From the NCBI GenBank assembly GCA_021442645.1, contig JABUSR010000265.1, forward strand, positions 1 through 15,402: DNA of 15,402 nt, read 5' to 3'. Shown here one piece after another: positions 6,805-13,422 of the stretch. The translations under genes were made by a program, and so were the position numbers. The stretch comes from Ruminiclostridium sp. Its GTDB lineage: Bacteria > Bacillota > Clostridia > Oscillospirales > Oscillospiraceae. Within the stretch, counting starts at the first letter, position 1. Each line of letters starts with the position of its first letter. The notes beneath the pieces are model-generated. The model searched no databases, was not told the origin of the DNA, and saw only the letters and a list, made by a program, of their open reading frames with translations.

Positions 6805-6844
6805 TGTGCTCACCCCGTAAATTTCTGGTTATCCGGTTGCTTTT

Positions 6845-6873
6845 ACTATAGCAAATATATGCCATATTTACAA
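6845..6873 (-). promoter_or_regulatory. Sigma-A promoter of the small membrane protein gene
   Basis: On the minus strand, TTGTAA (complement of 6868-6873), a 17-base spacer ending in TGC, then TATAGT (complement of 6845-6850). Transcription would start near 6838, giving a leader of about 35 bases. It lies directly after the gntR terminator at 6886-6917. Confidence 0.68.
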
Positions 6874-6885
6874 GAACAGCAGGTA

Positions 6886-6917
6886 TAAAAATGAGGGCAG
6901 CCGACCGGCCGCCCTCA
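6886..6917 (-). terminator. Intrinsic terminator of the gntR gene
   Basis: Read on the minus strand, TGAGGGC (complement of 6911-6917) pairs with GCCCTCA (complement of 6892-6898). An inner GGC/GCC pairing and a 4-base loop follow, then ATTTTTATAC. The T-run lies only on the minus-strand side, so it serves gntR, whose stop is about 95 bases upstream. The stretch 6918-7011 between them has several short inverted repeats but no gene. Confidence 0.72.
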
Positions 6918-7011
6918 AACCTGTTTATAGCGAATTCTCTCTTACCGGAAGAGCTTTTCCCGGGTAGAAGGCGGCCGTTTATGGGAAAGAATTCTTTCCA
7001 AAGGGAACCCG

Positions 7012-7692
7012 TTACGACACCCCCAGCCCCATCACGTCGATGGAGTGGTACATGTGGATGGCCATGGCGTGCTCAGCTCCGTCGGCGTCCCGCTTGCGGA
7101 AGAAATCCATCAGCAGGGCGTGGTCCCGCCGGGTATCCTCGGCCAGCTGCTCCTTGTGCTCCCCGGAGATGACGGCTGCCTCCACCGCCTGGTTGATCAT
7201 TGGAAGCAGGCGCATCATGAACTCGTTGTGGGTGGCACGGACGATGGCCGCGTGGAACTCCCGGTCGGCCCGGGTACGGTCTCGGCCGGCCCGAATGCAG
7301 GCGTCCACATCGGCACCCCGGGAGAGGATCTCGCCGAGTTCCTCCTCAGTGGCCCGCTGGCAGGCCAGCCGGGCGGCGCTGGGCTCGAAGATCCGGCGGA
7401 GCTCGAAGAGGTCCCGGAGCTGGCCCTTCACCTGGTCTAGGTCAGAGAAACCGAAGTCGTTGATGTGCTCCACTGCCTGGGAGACGAAGGTCCCCCGTCC
7501 TCGGCGGATTTCAAGGACATTCTGGGCGGCCAGCACCCGCAGGGCCTCCCGCAGGGTGGTGCGGCTGACGCCCAGTTCCCGTGCCAGATCCACCTCGTTG
7601 GGGAGCTTTTCCCCGGGGGTCAGGCGGCGCTCTACTACAATCATATTATACAGCCGGTCGGCGGTCTGTTGGGACAGGTTTTTCTTTTCCAT
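7012..7692 (-). CDS. GntR-family regulator, FadR/FCD subfamily
   Basis: A 226-residue DNA-binding regulator. The winged helix-turn-helix lies in about residues 8-72 (LPNEVDLARELGVSRTTLREAL, then EIRRGRGTFVSQ). The C-terminal helical FCD domain has FELRRIFEPSAARLA, DREFHAAIVRATHN, the histidine in RRDHALL and EHAMAIHMYHSID. The Asp and three His positions match the metal and carboxylate site of FCD regulators. These proteins usually sense small organic acids; the effector here is unknown, and 2-keto acids or pathway intermediates would be sensible guesses. The ATG at 7690-7692 follows GGGAGGA. The gene is divergent from ilvD across 144 bases containing two matching operators, so it probably controls ilvDE and itself. 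Codon use rich in CGG suggests low expression. Confidence 0.92.
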   Translation of the reverse strand: MEKKNLSQQTADRLYNMIVVERRLTPGEKLPNEVDLARELGVSRTTLREALRVLAAQNVLEIRRGRGTFVSQAVEHINDFGFSDLDQVKGQLRDLFELRRIFEPSAARLACQRATEEELGEILSRGADVDACIRAGRDRTRADREFHAAIVRATHNEFMMRLLPMINQAVEAAVISGEHKEQLAEDTRRDHALLMDFFRKRDADGAEHAMAIHMYHSIDVMGLGVS

Positions 7693-7733
7693 GGGTTCCT
7701 CCCGGATCCTTGCCGGACAGGGGCAGAATCCTC

Positions 7734-7762
7734 TTGACATCGTTATGACCATCATATAATAT
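7734..7762 (+). promoter_or_regulatory. Promoter of ilvDE
   Basis: TTGACA at 7734-7739 with TAATAT at 7757-7762 (17-base spacer), or TATAAT at 7755-7760 with a short 15-base spacer. Transcription would begin near 7768, inside the first GntR-type operator. It overlaps the oppositely directed gntR promoter. Confidence 0.68.
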
Positions 7763-7779
7763 ATAGTCAGACAATTCAA
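7751..7779 (-). promoter_or_regulatory. Promoter of gntR
   Basis: On the minus strand, TTGAAT (complement of 7774-7779) and TATGAT (complement of 7751-7756) have a 17-base spacer. The -35 element and spacer cover the operator at 7764-7774, so binding there should block both gntR and ilvD transcription. Confidence 0.62.
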
Positions 7780-7793
7780 GTGTAGTCATACAA
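7764..7793. promoter_or_regulatory. Two GntR/FadR-type operators in the gntR-ilvD gap
   Basis: TAGTCAGACAA (7764-7774) and TAGTCATACAA (7783-7793) both fit the FadR-subfamily operator pattern TNGTCNNACNA, and the first is an imperfect palindrome. Their centres are 19 bases apart, near two helical turns, which would suit two dimers on one face. They lie over the ilvD start site and first transcribed bases and over the gntR -35 region. The regulator beside them is the natural ligand; this is inferred. Confidence 0.68.
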
Positions 7794-7836
7794 CTTGTGG
7801 ATAATTTGTAGAAAAATTTCAAGGAGGACACCTGAT

Positions 7837-9501
7837 ATGCGTTCCGATATTGTAAAGAAGGGCGTTCCCGCCGCGCCCAACCGATCCCTGCTCTATGCTC
7901 TGGGTTACACCAAGGAAGAACTGGAAAGACCTCTCATCGGCGTGGTCTGCTCCTATAACGAGATCGTCCCCGGTCACATGAACCTGGACAAGATCTCCGA
8001 GGCTGTCAAGGCCGGCATCCGCGCCGCCGGCGGTACCCCTGTGGAGTTTCCTGCCATCGCCGTCTGCGACGGCATCGCCATGGGCCACACCGGCATGAAG
8101 TACTCCCTGGTGACTCGCGATATCATCGCTGACTCCACTGAGGCCATGGCCATGGCGCACCAGTTTGACGGCCTGGTGATGATTCCCAACTGCGACAAGA
8201 ACGTGCCCGGTTTGCTGATGGCAGCCGCCCGCGTTAACGTTCCCACTATCTTCGTTTCCGGCGGCCCCATGATGGCCGGTGTCATGAACGATGGCAGCCG
8301 CACCTGCCTGAGCCATATGTTTGAGGCCGTGGGTGCTTACTACGCCGGGAAGCTGGACGAGGAAGGCGTGGAGGAGTATGAGAACAACGCCTGCCCCACC
8401 TGCGGATCCTGCTCCGGCATGTACACTGCAAACTCCATGAACTGCCTCACTGAGGCCATCGGCATGGCACTCCGCGGCAACGGCACCATCCCCGCCGTCT
8501 ACTCCGCCCGTCTGCGCCTGGCCAAGCACGCCGGTATGAAAATCATGGAGCTGGTGGAAAAGAATATCTGCCCCCGCGACATTATGACCGAGGCTGCTTT
8601 CCGCAACGCAGAGACTGTGGATATGGCACTGGGCTGCTCCACCAACACCATGCTGCATCTGCCTGCTATCGCCCATGAGTGCGGCGTGAAGCTCTCCTTC
8701 GACGCATCCAACGAGATCTCCGACAACACCCCCAACCTGTGCCACCTGGCTCCCGCCGGCAACACCTACATGGAGGACCTGGAGCGGGCCGGCGGCGTTT
8801 ACGCTGTCATGAAGGAGCTGACCAAGAAGGGCCTGCTGGACACCTCCCTTATTACCTGCACCGGCAAGACCATCGCAGAGAATCTGGAGGGCGTGATTAA
8901 TCGGAACCATGACATCATCCGCCCCATCGAGGACCCCTATACCAAGACCGGCGGCATCGCTGTGCTGAAGGGCAACCTGGCTCCCGACGGCTGCGTGGTC
9001 AAGCAAGCTGCCGTGGCGTCCGAGATGATGGTCCACGAGGGTCCCGCCCGCGTCTTTGACAGCGAAGAGGACTGCATCAGCGCCATCTACGCCGGTAAGA
9101 TTGTGGCCGGCGATGTGGTTATCATCCGCTACGAAGGCCCCAAGGGCGGCCCCGGCATGCGCGAGATGCTTAACCCCACCTCTGCTATCGCAGGCATGGG
9201 CCTGGACAAGGAAGTGGCACTCATCACCGACGGCCGTTTCTCCGGTGCTACCCGCGGCGCTTCCATCGGACATGTCTCCCCCGAGGCAGCCAGCGGCGGC
9301 AACATCGGCCTGGTCCGGGAGGGTGACATTATCGCCATCGACATCCCCAACCATGCCATCTCCATGAAGGTCAGCGATGAGGAGCTGGCAGCCCGCCGGG
9401 CTGCCTGGGTCTGCCCAGAGCCCAAGGTCAAGACCGGTTACCTGGCACGCTATGCCAAGATGGTCTCCTCCGCAGATAAGGGTGCCATTCTGGAAGTCTG
9501 A
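7837..9501 (+). CDS. ilvD: Dihydroxy-acid dehydratase
   Basis: Dehydrates 2,3-dihydroxyisovalerate and its methylvalerate homologue to the 2-keto acids, the third step of valine and isoleucine synthesis. The 554 residues fit the shorter bacterial and archaeal forms. Iron-sulphur ligands are seen as Cys119 in PNCDKNVPG and Cys192 in CPTCGSCSGMYTANSMNC (from residue 186). DGIAMGHTGM, VSGGPM and the C-terminal TDGRFSGATRGASIGHVSPE are the family signatures. The segment SYNEIVPGHMNL has Gly-His where plant-type [2Fe-2S] enzymes have a cysteine, so an oxygen-sensitive [4Fe-4S] enzyme of the E. coli type is likelier. The ATG at 7837 follows AAGGAGG by 8 bases; the frame continues 14 codons upstream but into the untranslated leader and operator. 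ilvE follows after 36 bases, probably on the same transcript. Confidence 0.96.
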   Translation: MRSDIVKKGVPAAPNRSLLYALGYTKEELERPLIGVVCSYNEIVPGHMNLDKISEAVKAGIRAAGGTPVEFPAIAVCDGIAMGHTGMKYSLVTRDIIADSTEAMAMAHQFDGLVMIPNCDKNVPGLLMAAARVNVPTIFVSGGPMMAGVMNDGSRTCLSHMFEAVGAYYAGKLDEEGVEEYENNACPTCGSCSGMYTANSMNCLTEAIGMALRGNGTIPAVYSARLRLAKHAGMKIMELVEKNICPRDIMTEAAFRNAETVDMALGCSTNTMLHLPAIAHECGVKLSFDASNEISDNTPNLCHLAPAGNTYMEDLERAGGVYAVMKELTKKGLLDTSLITCTGKTIAENLEGVINRNHDIIRPIEDPYTKTGGIAVLKGNLAPDGCVVKQAAVASEMMVHEGPARVFDSEEDCISAIYAGKIVAGDVVIIRYEGPKGGPGMREMLNPTSAIAGMGLDKEVALITDGRFSGATRGASIGHVSPEAASGGNIGLVREGDIIAIDIPNHAISMKVSDEELAARRAAWVCPEPKVKTGYLARYAKMVSSADKGAILEV

Positions 9502-9537
9502 TTCCCGTGAAAATTCTTTTGAAAGGAAGTATTTCAA

Positions 9538-10602
9538 ATGTTAGATATCAAGATTGAAAGAACTGCGAATCCCAAGGAAAAGCCCACCGGTAAGCTGGGC
9601 TTCGGTAAGATCTTTACCGACCATATGTTCGTCATGAATTACACCAATGGAAAGGGCTGGCATGATCCCCGCATTGTCCCCTACCAGGACCTGGTTCTGT
9701 CTCCTGCCTCCATGGTTTTCCATTATGGCCAGGAGATGTTCGAAGGACTGAAGGCCTATAAGGGCGTCAACGGAGAGACGCTGCTCTTCCGCCCCGACAT
9801 GAACGGTAAGCGCACCAACGATACCAATGACCGTCTGTGCATCCCCCAGATTCCTGTGGAGGACTTCGTCCAGGCTGTCAAAGCTGTGGTGAAGGTGGAC
9901 GAGGACTGGATCCCCACCGAGCCCGGCACATCCCTGTACATCCGCCCCTTTATCATCGCCACTGAGCCCTTCCTGGGCGTTGACGTGTCTGACACATTCC
10001 TGTTCATGATCATCATGTCTCCTTCCGGCGCCTACTATGAGTCCGGTCTGGAGCCTGTGGGCATCTGGATTGAAGACGACTATGTCCGTGCTGTTAAGGG
10101 CGGCATGGGCTACGCCAAGACCGGCGGCAACTACGCAGCTTCCCTGGCAGCTCAGGTGAAGGCCCACCATGATGGGTATTCCCAGGTGCTGTGGCTGGAC
10201 GGCGTGGAGCGTAAGTACATTGAAGAAGTTGGCGCTATGAACATCTTCTTCAAGATCGACGGCAAGATTGTTACCCCCATGCTCAACGGCTCCATTCTGC
10301 CCGGTATCACCAGAAATTCCGTCCTCCAGCTCTGCCGCGAGTGGGGCATGGACGTGGAGGAGCGCCGCATCTCCGTAGATGAGCTGCTGAAGGCCCAGAA
10401 GGACGGCAAGCTGGAAGAGTGTTTCGGTACCGGTACCGCCGCTGTCATCTCCCCCGTGGGCAAGCTGCGCTACAAGGATGAAGTGATGGTCATCGGCGGC
10501 GGCGAAATCGGCCCCGTCAGCCAGAAGATCTACGACACCGTCACCGGCATCCAGCTGGGCAAGCTGGAAGATAAGTTCGGCTGGAGAGTCGTGGTCGAGT
10601 AA
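9538..10602 (+). CDS. ilvE: Branched-chain amino acid aminotransferase
   Basis: Transfers the amino group of glutamate to the 2-keto acids to give valine, isoleucine and leucine; it uses PLP, fold type IV. The 354 residues match the longer BCAT subfamily found in Firmicutes, fungi and animals rather than the roughly 310-residue E. coli form. Visible motifs are HYGQEMFEGLKAY (residues 62-74), YIRPFIIATEP, the PLP-binding Lys194 in YAKTGGNYAAS, EEVGAMNIFF and LNGSILPGITRNSVLQL. AAAGGAAG about 9 bases before the ATG is a moderate ribosome binding site. The 36-base gap from ilvD has no terminator or promoter, which supports an ilvDE transcript controlled at 7734-7793. Codon use is as optimised as in ilvBNC. 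Confidence 0.95.
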   Translation: MLDIKIERTANPKEKPTGKLGFGKIFTDHMFVMNYTNGKGWHDPRIVPYQDLVLSPASMVFHYGQEMFEGLKAYKGVNGETLLFRPDMNGKRTNDTNDRLCIPQIPVEDFVQAVKAVVKVDEDWIPTEPGTSLYIRPFIIATEPFLGVDVSDTFLFMIIMSPSGAYYESGLEPVGIWIEDDYVRAVKGGMGYAKTGGNYAASLAAQVKAHHDGYSQVLWLDGVERKYIEEVGAMNIFFKIDGKIVTPMLNGSILPGITRNSVLQLCREWGMDVEERRISVDELLKAQKDGKLEECFGTGTAAVISPVGKLRYKDEVMVIGGGEIGPVSQKIYDTVTGIQLGKLEDKFGWRVVVE

Positions 10603-10616
10603 TCACGCATGGAAAT

Positions 10617-10692
10617 GCCTCCCTTGCGAGAGGGCGGGGGGACCGCTTCCGGGCGGCCCTGCCCCCCGGCGCAGGGGAGGCTTGTCTTTATC
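10617..10692 (+). terminator. Large intrinsic terminator after ilvE
   Basis: GCCTCCCTTGCG (10617-10628) pairs with CGCAGGGGAGGC (10670-10681) over 12 positions with one G-T pair. Inside, GGGGGG (10636-10641) can pair with CCCCCC (near 10662-10667), with a further small CCGC/GCGG hairpin. TTGTCTTTATC follows. It separates ilvDE from the DUF815 gene 21 bases further on. Confidence 0.72.
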
Positions 10693-10712
10693 TATAATAG
10701 GAGGAGATGGGT

Positions 10713-12029
10713 ATGGATCAACTGGTATCCCGACTGCTGCTCTATGGCGACCTGGGCCAGGAAAGCATCCTGATGAAGTTATCAGGTTTGTTCCAGGACT
10801 GGAAAGGGAAGACCTGCCCCCGGCAGACTCTGGTTCGGGGCATCTACGACCAGGTGAAGGCCCTGCTGGATCTGGCCACTGACTATGGCTTCGATGAAAA
10901 TCTGTGGCAGAATTATCTGACTTTCCTGCTGATGACCAACGAGAATTCCTTCAGCCTCATTACCGAGCGGGTAGGGGCTCTGGAGGGCTCCGTGAACCAC
11001 TTTGCCCGGGGGGATTTTGGGGTCTTCCGGGCCCTGTTCCACTATGACTTCTCCGCCATCGAGGCCGACCTGGGCATAGACTGCTTCACCACCCTGTGCA
11101 GTTACCACTGCATCAGCAAACATGAGCGGAGATACAACCGGAATGTCAGTGAAAAGGTCCGGAATCTGAGCCGCCGCCTGGCCGCTGCCGAGGACGAGGA
11201 GGCTTTCTTCCGGCTGGTGACGGAGCACTACCGCCAGTACGGCGTGGGCCTTATTGGTCTGAACAAGGCCTTCCGCATCAAGTCCGACGGGGAGGGCGTC
11301 AGCCTTATTCCCATCTACAACACGGACAAGGTAATGCTCTCCGACCTCATCGGCTATGAGGCAGAGAAGGCACAGCTGCGGGGGAATACGGAGGCATTCC
11401 TGGCCGGACGCAGTGCCAACAATGCACTGCTCTATGGCGATGCAGGAACAGGAAAATCCTCCAGTGTAAAGGCCCTTATCAATGAGTACTACGACCAGGG
11501 ACTGAGAATGATTGAGATTTACAAGCACCAGTTCCGGGATCTGTCTGCCGTCATTGCTCTGGTGAAGAACCGCAATTACCGGTTCATCATCTTCATCGAC
11601 GATCTGTCTTTCGAGGAGAACGAGGTGGAGTACAAGTTCCTGAAGGCTGTCATTGAGGGCGGAGTGGAGAGCAAGCCCGATAATGTGCTGCTCTACGCTA
11701 CCTCTAACCGGCGGAATCTCATCCGGGAGACCTGGAAAGACCGGGGAGACATGGAGCATGAGAATGACGTCCACCGGTCGGACACCTTGGAGGAGAAACT
11801 CTCTCTGTCTGCCCGGTTTGGTACCCGCATTCACTATTCTATCCCCAACCATAAGCAGTTTAAGGGCATGGTCCTGGAAATGGCAAAACGCCACGGGGTG
11901 CTGGCCGATGAAAAGGTCATCCTGGCTGAGGCCAACAAATGGGAACTCCGCCACGGAGGAGTCTCTGGCCGCACGGCCCAGCAGTTTATCAACTATATGT
12001 CCGGAACCTACGGCCGCAGCGAGGAATGA
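10713..12029 (+). CDS. DUF815 family AAA+ ATPase, function unknown
   Basis: A 438-residue ATP-binding protein of the DUF815 (COG2607) family, which is common in Firmicutes and proteobacteria and has no firmly established role. The N-terminal 200 residues are helical, family-specific and without a motif I know. The AAA+ module has Walker A GDAGTGKSS (residues 242-250), Walker B FIIFIDDLSFEENE (Asp296, Asp297) and a sensor-like LLYATSNRRNLI. The C-terminal part has FGTRIHYSIPNHKQF and GGVSGRTAQQFINYM, typical of the family. I chose the ATG at 10713: the AGGAGG at 10699-10704 is 8 bases away, whereas the ATG at 10707 is only 2 bases away. It sits alone between two terminator hairpins. A promoter is not evident; it may rely on read-through from ilvE. 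Confidence 0.86.
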   Translation: MDQLVSRLLLYGDLGQESILMKLSGLFQDWKGKTCPRQTLVRGIYDQVKALLDLATDYGFDENLWQNYLTFLLMTNENSFSLITERVGALEGSVNHFARGDFGVFRALFHYDFSAIEADLGIDCFTTLCSYHCISKHERRYNRNVSEKVRNLSRRLAAAEDEEAFFRLVTEHYRQYGVGLIGLNKAFRIKSDGEGVSLIPIYNTDKVMLSDLIGYEAEKAQLRGNTEAFLAGRSANNALLYGDAGTGKSSSVKALINEYYDQGLRMIEIYKHQFRDLSAVIALVKNRNYRFIIFIDDLSFEENEVEYKFLKAVIEGGVESKPDNVLLYATSNRRNLIRETWKDRGDMEHENDVHRSDTLEEKLSLSARFGTRIHYSIPNHKQFKGMVLEMAKRHGVLADEKVILAEANKWELRHGGVSGRTAQQFINYMSGTYGRSEE

Positions 12030-12060
12030 GGGCCTGCGGCGGCACGGTAGCCGACGAAAA

Positions 12061-12102
12061 AGCAGAAGAGGAGCGCCCCGGCAGGGGTGCTCCTCTTCTG
12101 CT
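12061..12102. terminator. Long perfect hairpin after the DUF815 gene
   Basis: AGCAGAAGAGGAGC (12061-12074) pairs fully with GCTCCTCTTCTGCT (12089-12102), and GCCCC/GGGGT extends the stem to 19 base pairs (one G-T pair) around a 4-base loop. The plus-strand tail is TGTCAAAC with no T-run. The minus-strand tail is TTTTCG, so the hairpin looks more complete as a terminator for the opposite strand and may work in both directions. Confidence 0.65.
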
Positions 12103-12243
12103 GTCAAACGGGGCGAGGGGTGGCAGTTTTGGCAGTCTCTGTCAGCAGGTGCAAAGATTGCACGAAAAGTGACGGGAAGATGGGGTAAAACTATAAAAAA
12201 GAGCAAAAAACAAAAAAGTTCAAAGGTTATTCATACTTGACTA

Positions 12244-12272
12244 TTGACATTCTCCGGGCAAAGTGATATTTT
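12244..12272 (+). promoter_or_regulatory. Sigma-A promoter of hrcA-grpE-dnaK
   Basis: TTGACA (12244-12249) and TATTTT (12267-12272) with a 17-base spacer. The CIRCE palindrome begins inside the -10 element, so HrcA bound there would block transcription. The region 12103-12243 before it is AT-rich with one short inverted repeat (12149-12163) and no gene. Confidence 0.75.
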
Positions 12273-12311
12273 AGCTTTAGCACTCGTGGGCAATGAGTGC
12301 TAAAGCTAAAA
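12269..12311. promoter_or_regulatory. CIRCE operator (HrcA binding site), extended
   Basis: The canonical TTAGCACTC (12277-12285), nine bases, GAGTGCTAA (12295-12303) is present without a mismatch. The arms continue as perfect complements for eight more bases on each side, TTTTAGCTTTAGCACTC at 12269-12285 against GAGTGCTAAAGCTAAAA at 12295-12311. It overlaps the promoter and lies 29 bases before the hrcA ATG. HrcA represses class I heat-shock genes at this site, here including its own gene. Confidence 0.95.
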
Positions 12312-12340
12312 CGGCCCGAGAACAAAGGAGGCCAGACCCC

Positions 12341-13402
12341 ATGGAACTGTCGGAGCGCAAAAAGCAGATTCTTCGCGCAGTGGTTGAAAACTACATAGCG
12401 ACGGCGGAACCTGTGGGCTCCAAGGCCATTGTGGCCAGCGCTGGCCTGAAGGTCTCTTCCGCAACCATTCGTAATGAGATGGCGGAGCTGGAAAACCTGG
12501 GCTATCTGGAGCAGCCTCACACCTCTGCCGGGCGGATTCCATCTCCCAGCGGATACCGGCTCTATGTGAACGAACTCATGGAGGAGCACCGGCTGACCAT
12601 CCAGGAGACCCAGAAGATCAACGAAGCCCTTCACCTGAAAATCCGCCAAATGGACCAAGTGATGTCCGAGGCGGGCAAGATTATCTCCCAACTGACCAAG
12701 TATCCCACTTTCGCCCTGACCACAGGAACCAAGAAGCGGGTAATCAACCGGTACGATCTGCTCATGGTGGAGGAAACGGCTTTCATCGCCGTCCTGATGA
12801 CAGACAATCAGGTGGTGAAGAACAAACTCTTCCGTCTGTCCTCTGCGGTGTCCGATACCCAACTCCAGTTGCTGGCCACCCTGCTGAACACATCGTTTAC
12901 AGGAAAGACCCTGGAGGAACTTACTCCTGAGCTCATGCGGGTATCTGCCCATGCGGCAGGGGAGGCATACGGGCTTATCAGCCTGGTGGTCTCCTTCGCC
13001 ATGGAGATTCTGGAGGAGCTGGAGAGCAGCGTGGTCCACACCGCCGGGATCCCCAGTCTGCTGGCTCACCCGGAGTACCAGAGCCTGGAGCGGGCGGAGC
13101 CCCTGATGAACTACCTGTCAGAGATGCGGGATGATATCCACCTGCCGGTAATTCAGGGGCAGAACGTCCGGATTCTTATCGGCCCGGAGAATGTGGCCGA
13201 CGAGTTGAAGGAATCCAGCGTGATCATGGCCAGCTACGACATCGGCGGAGGGATGCAGGGGGTCATCGGTGTGGTCGGACCCACCCGAATGGACTACGCA
13301 GACCTGGCAGCCCGGCTCTCCTATTTTGCGGAGGGGCTGTCCCGTATGTTTGGCAAAGGCGAGATACCGCCACCAGCCGGGGATGCCCCCGAGGATTTAT
13401 AG
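12341..13402 (+). CDS. hrcA: Heat-inducible transcription repressor HrcA
   Basis: A 353-residue repressor that binds CIRCE and releases it when GroEL is occupied by unfolded proteins. The N-terminal winged helix (about residues 1-75) has LSERKKQILRAVVENYIATA, EPVGSKAIV, SSATIRNEMAELENLGYLEQ and PHTSAGRIPSPSGYRLYV. The middle and C-terminal parts are the GAF-like and dimerisation domains, ending VIGVVGPTRMDYADLAARLS. The ATG at 12341 follows AAAGGAGG at 12325-12332; the reading frame also runs upstream through the CIRCE element, which is not plausible as coding. It heads the classic order hrcA-grpE-dnaK, with 20 bases to grpE, and so regulates its own operon. Confidence 0.96.
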   Translation: MELSERKKQILRAVVENYIATAEPVGSKAIVASAGLKVSSATIRNEMAELENLGYLEQPHTSAGRIPSPSGYRLYVNELMEEHRLTIQETQKINEALHLKIRQMDQVMSEAGKIISQLTKYPTFALTTGTKKRVINRYDLLMVEETAFIAVLMTDNQVVKNKLFRLSSAVSDTQLQLLATLLNTSFTGKTLEELTPELMRVSAHAAGEAYGLISLVVSFAMEILEELESSVVHTAGIPSLLAHPEYQSLERAEPLMNYLSEMRDDIHLPVIQGQNVRILIGPENVADELKESSVIMASYDIGGGMQGVIGVVGPTRMDYADLAARLSYFAEGLSRMFGKGEIPPPAGDAPEDL

Positions 13403-13422
13403 ATTAAGAGGTAACCAGTGCT

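Noticed and set aside
7795..7836. Longer N-terminus of IlvD starting at 7795
   Set aside because: It overlaps the second operator and untranslated leader, lacks a ribosome binding site, and the ATG at 7837 with AAGGAGG gives the family's normal start.
10693..10698. TATAAT directly before the DUF815 ribosome binding site as a promoter
   Set aside because: There is no matching -35 box in the upstream terminator stem, and transcription would begin at about 10705, removing the ribosome binding site from the message.
12293..12340. HrcA start within the CIRCE element
   Set aside because: The frame is merely open there; the ATG at 12341 has a proper ribosome binding site and gives the conserved MELSERKKQIL start.
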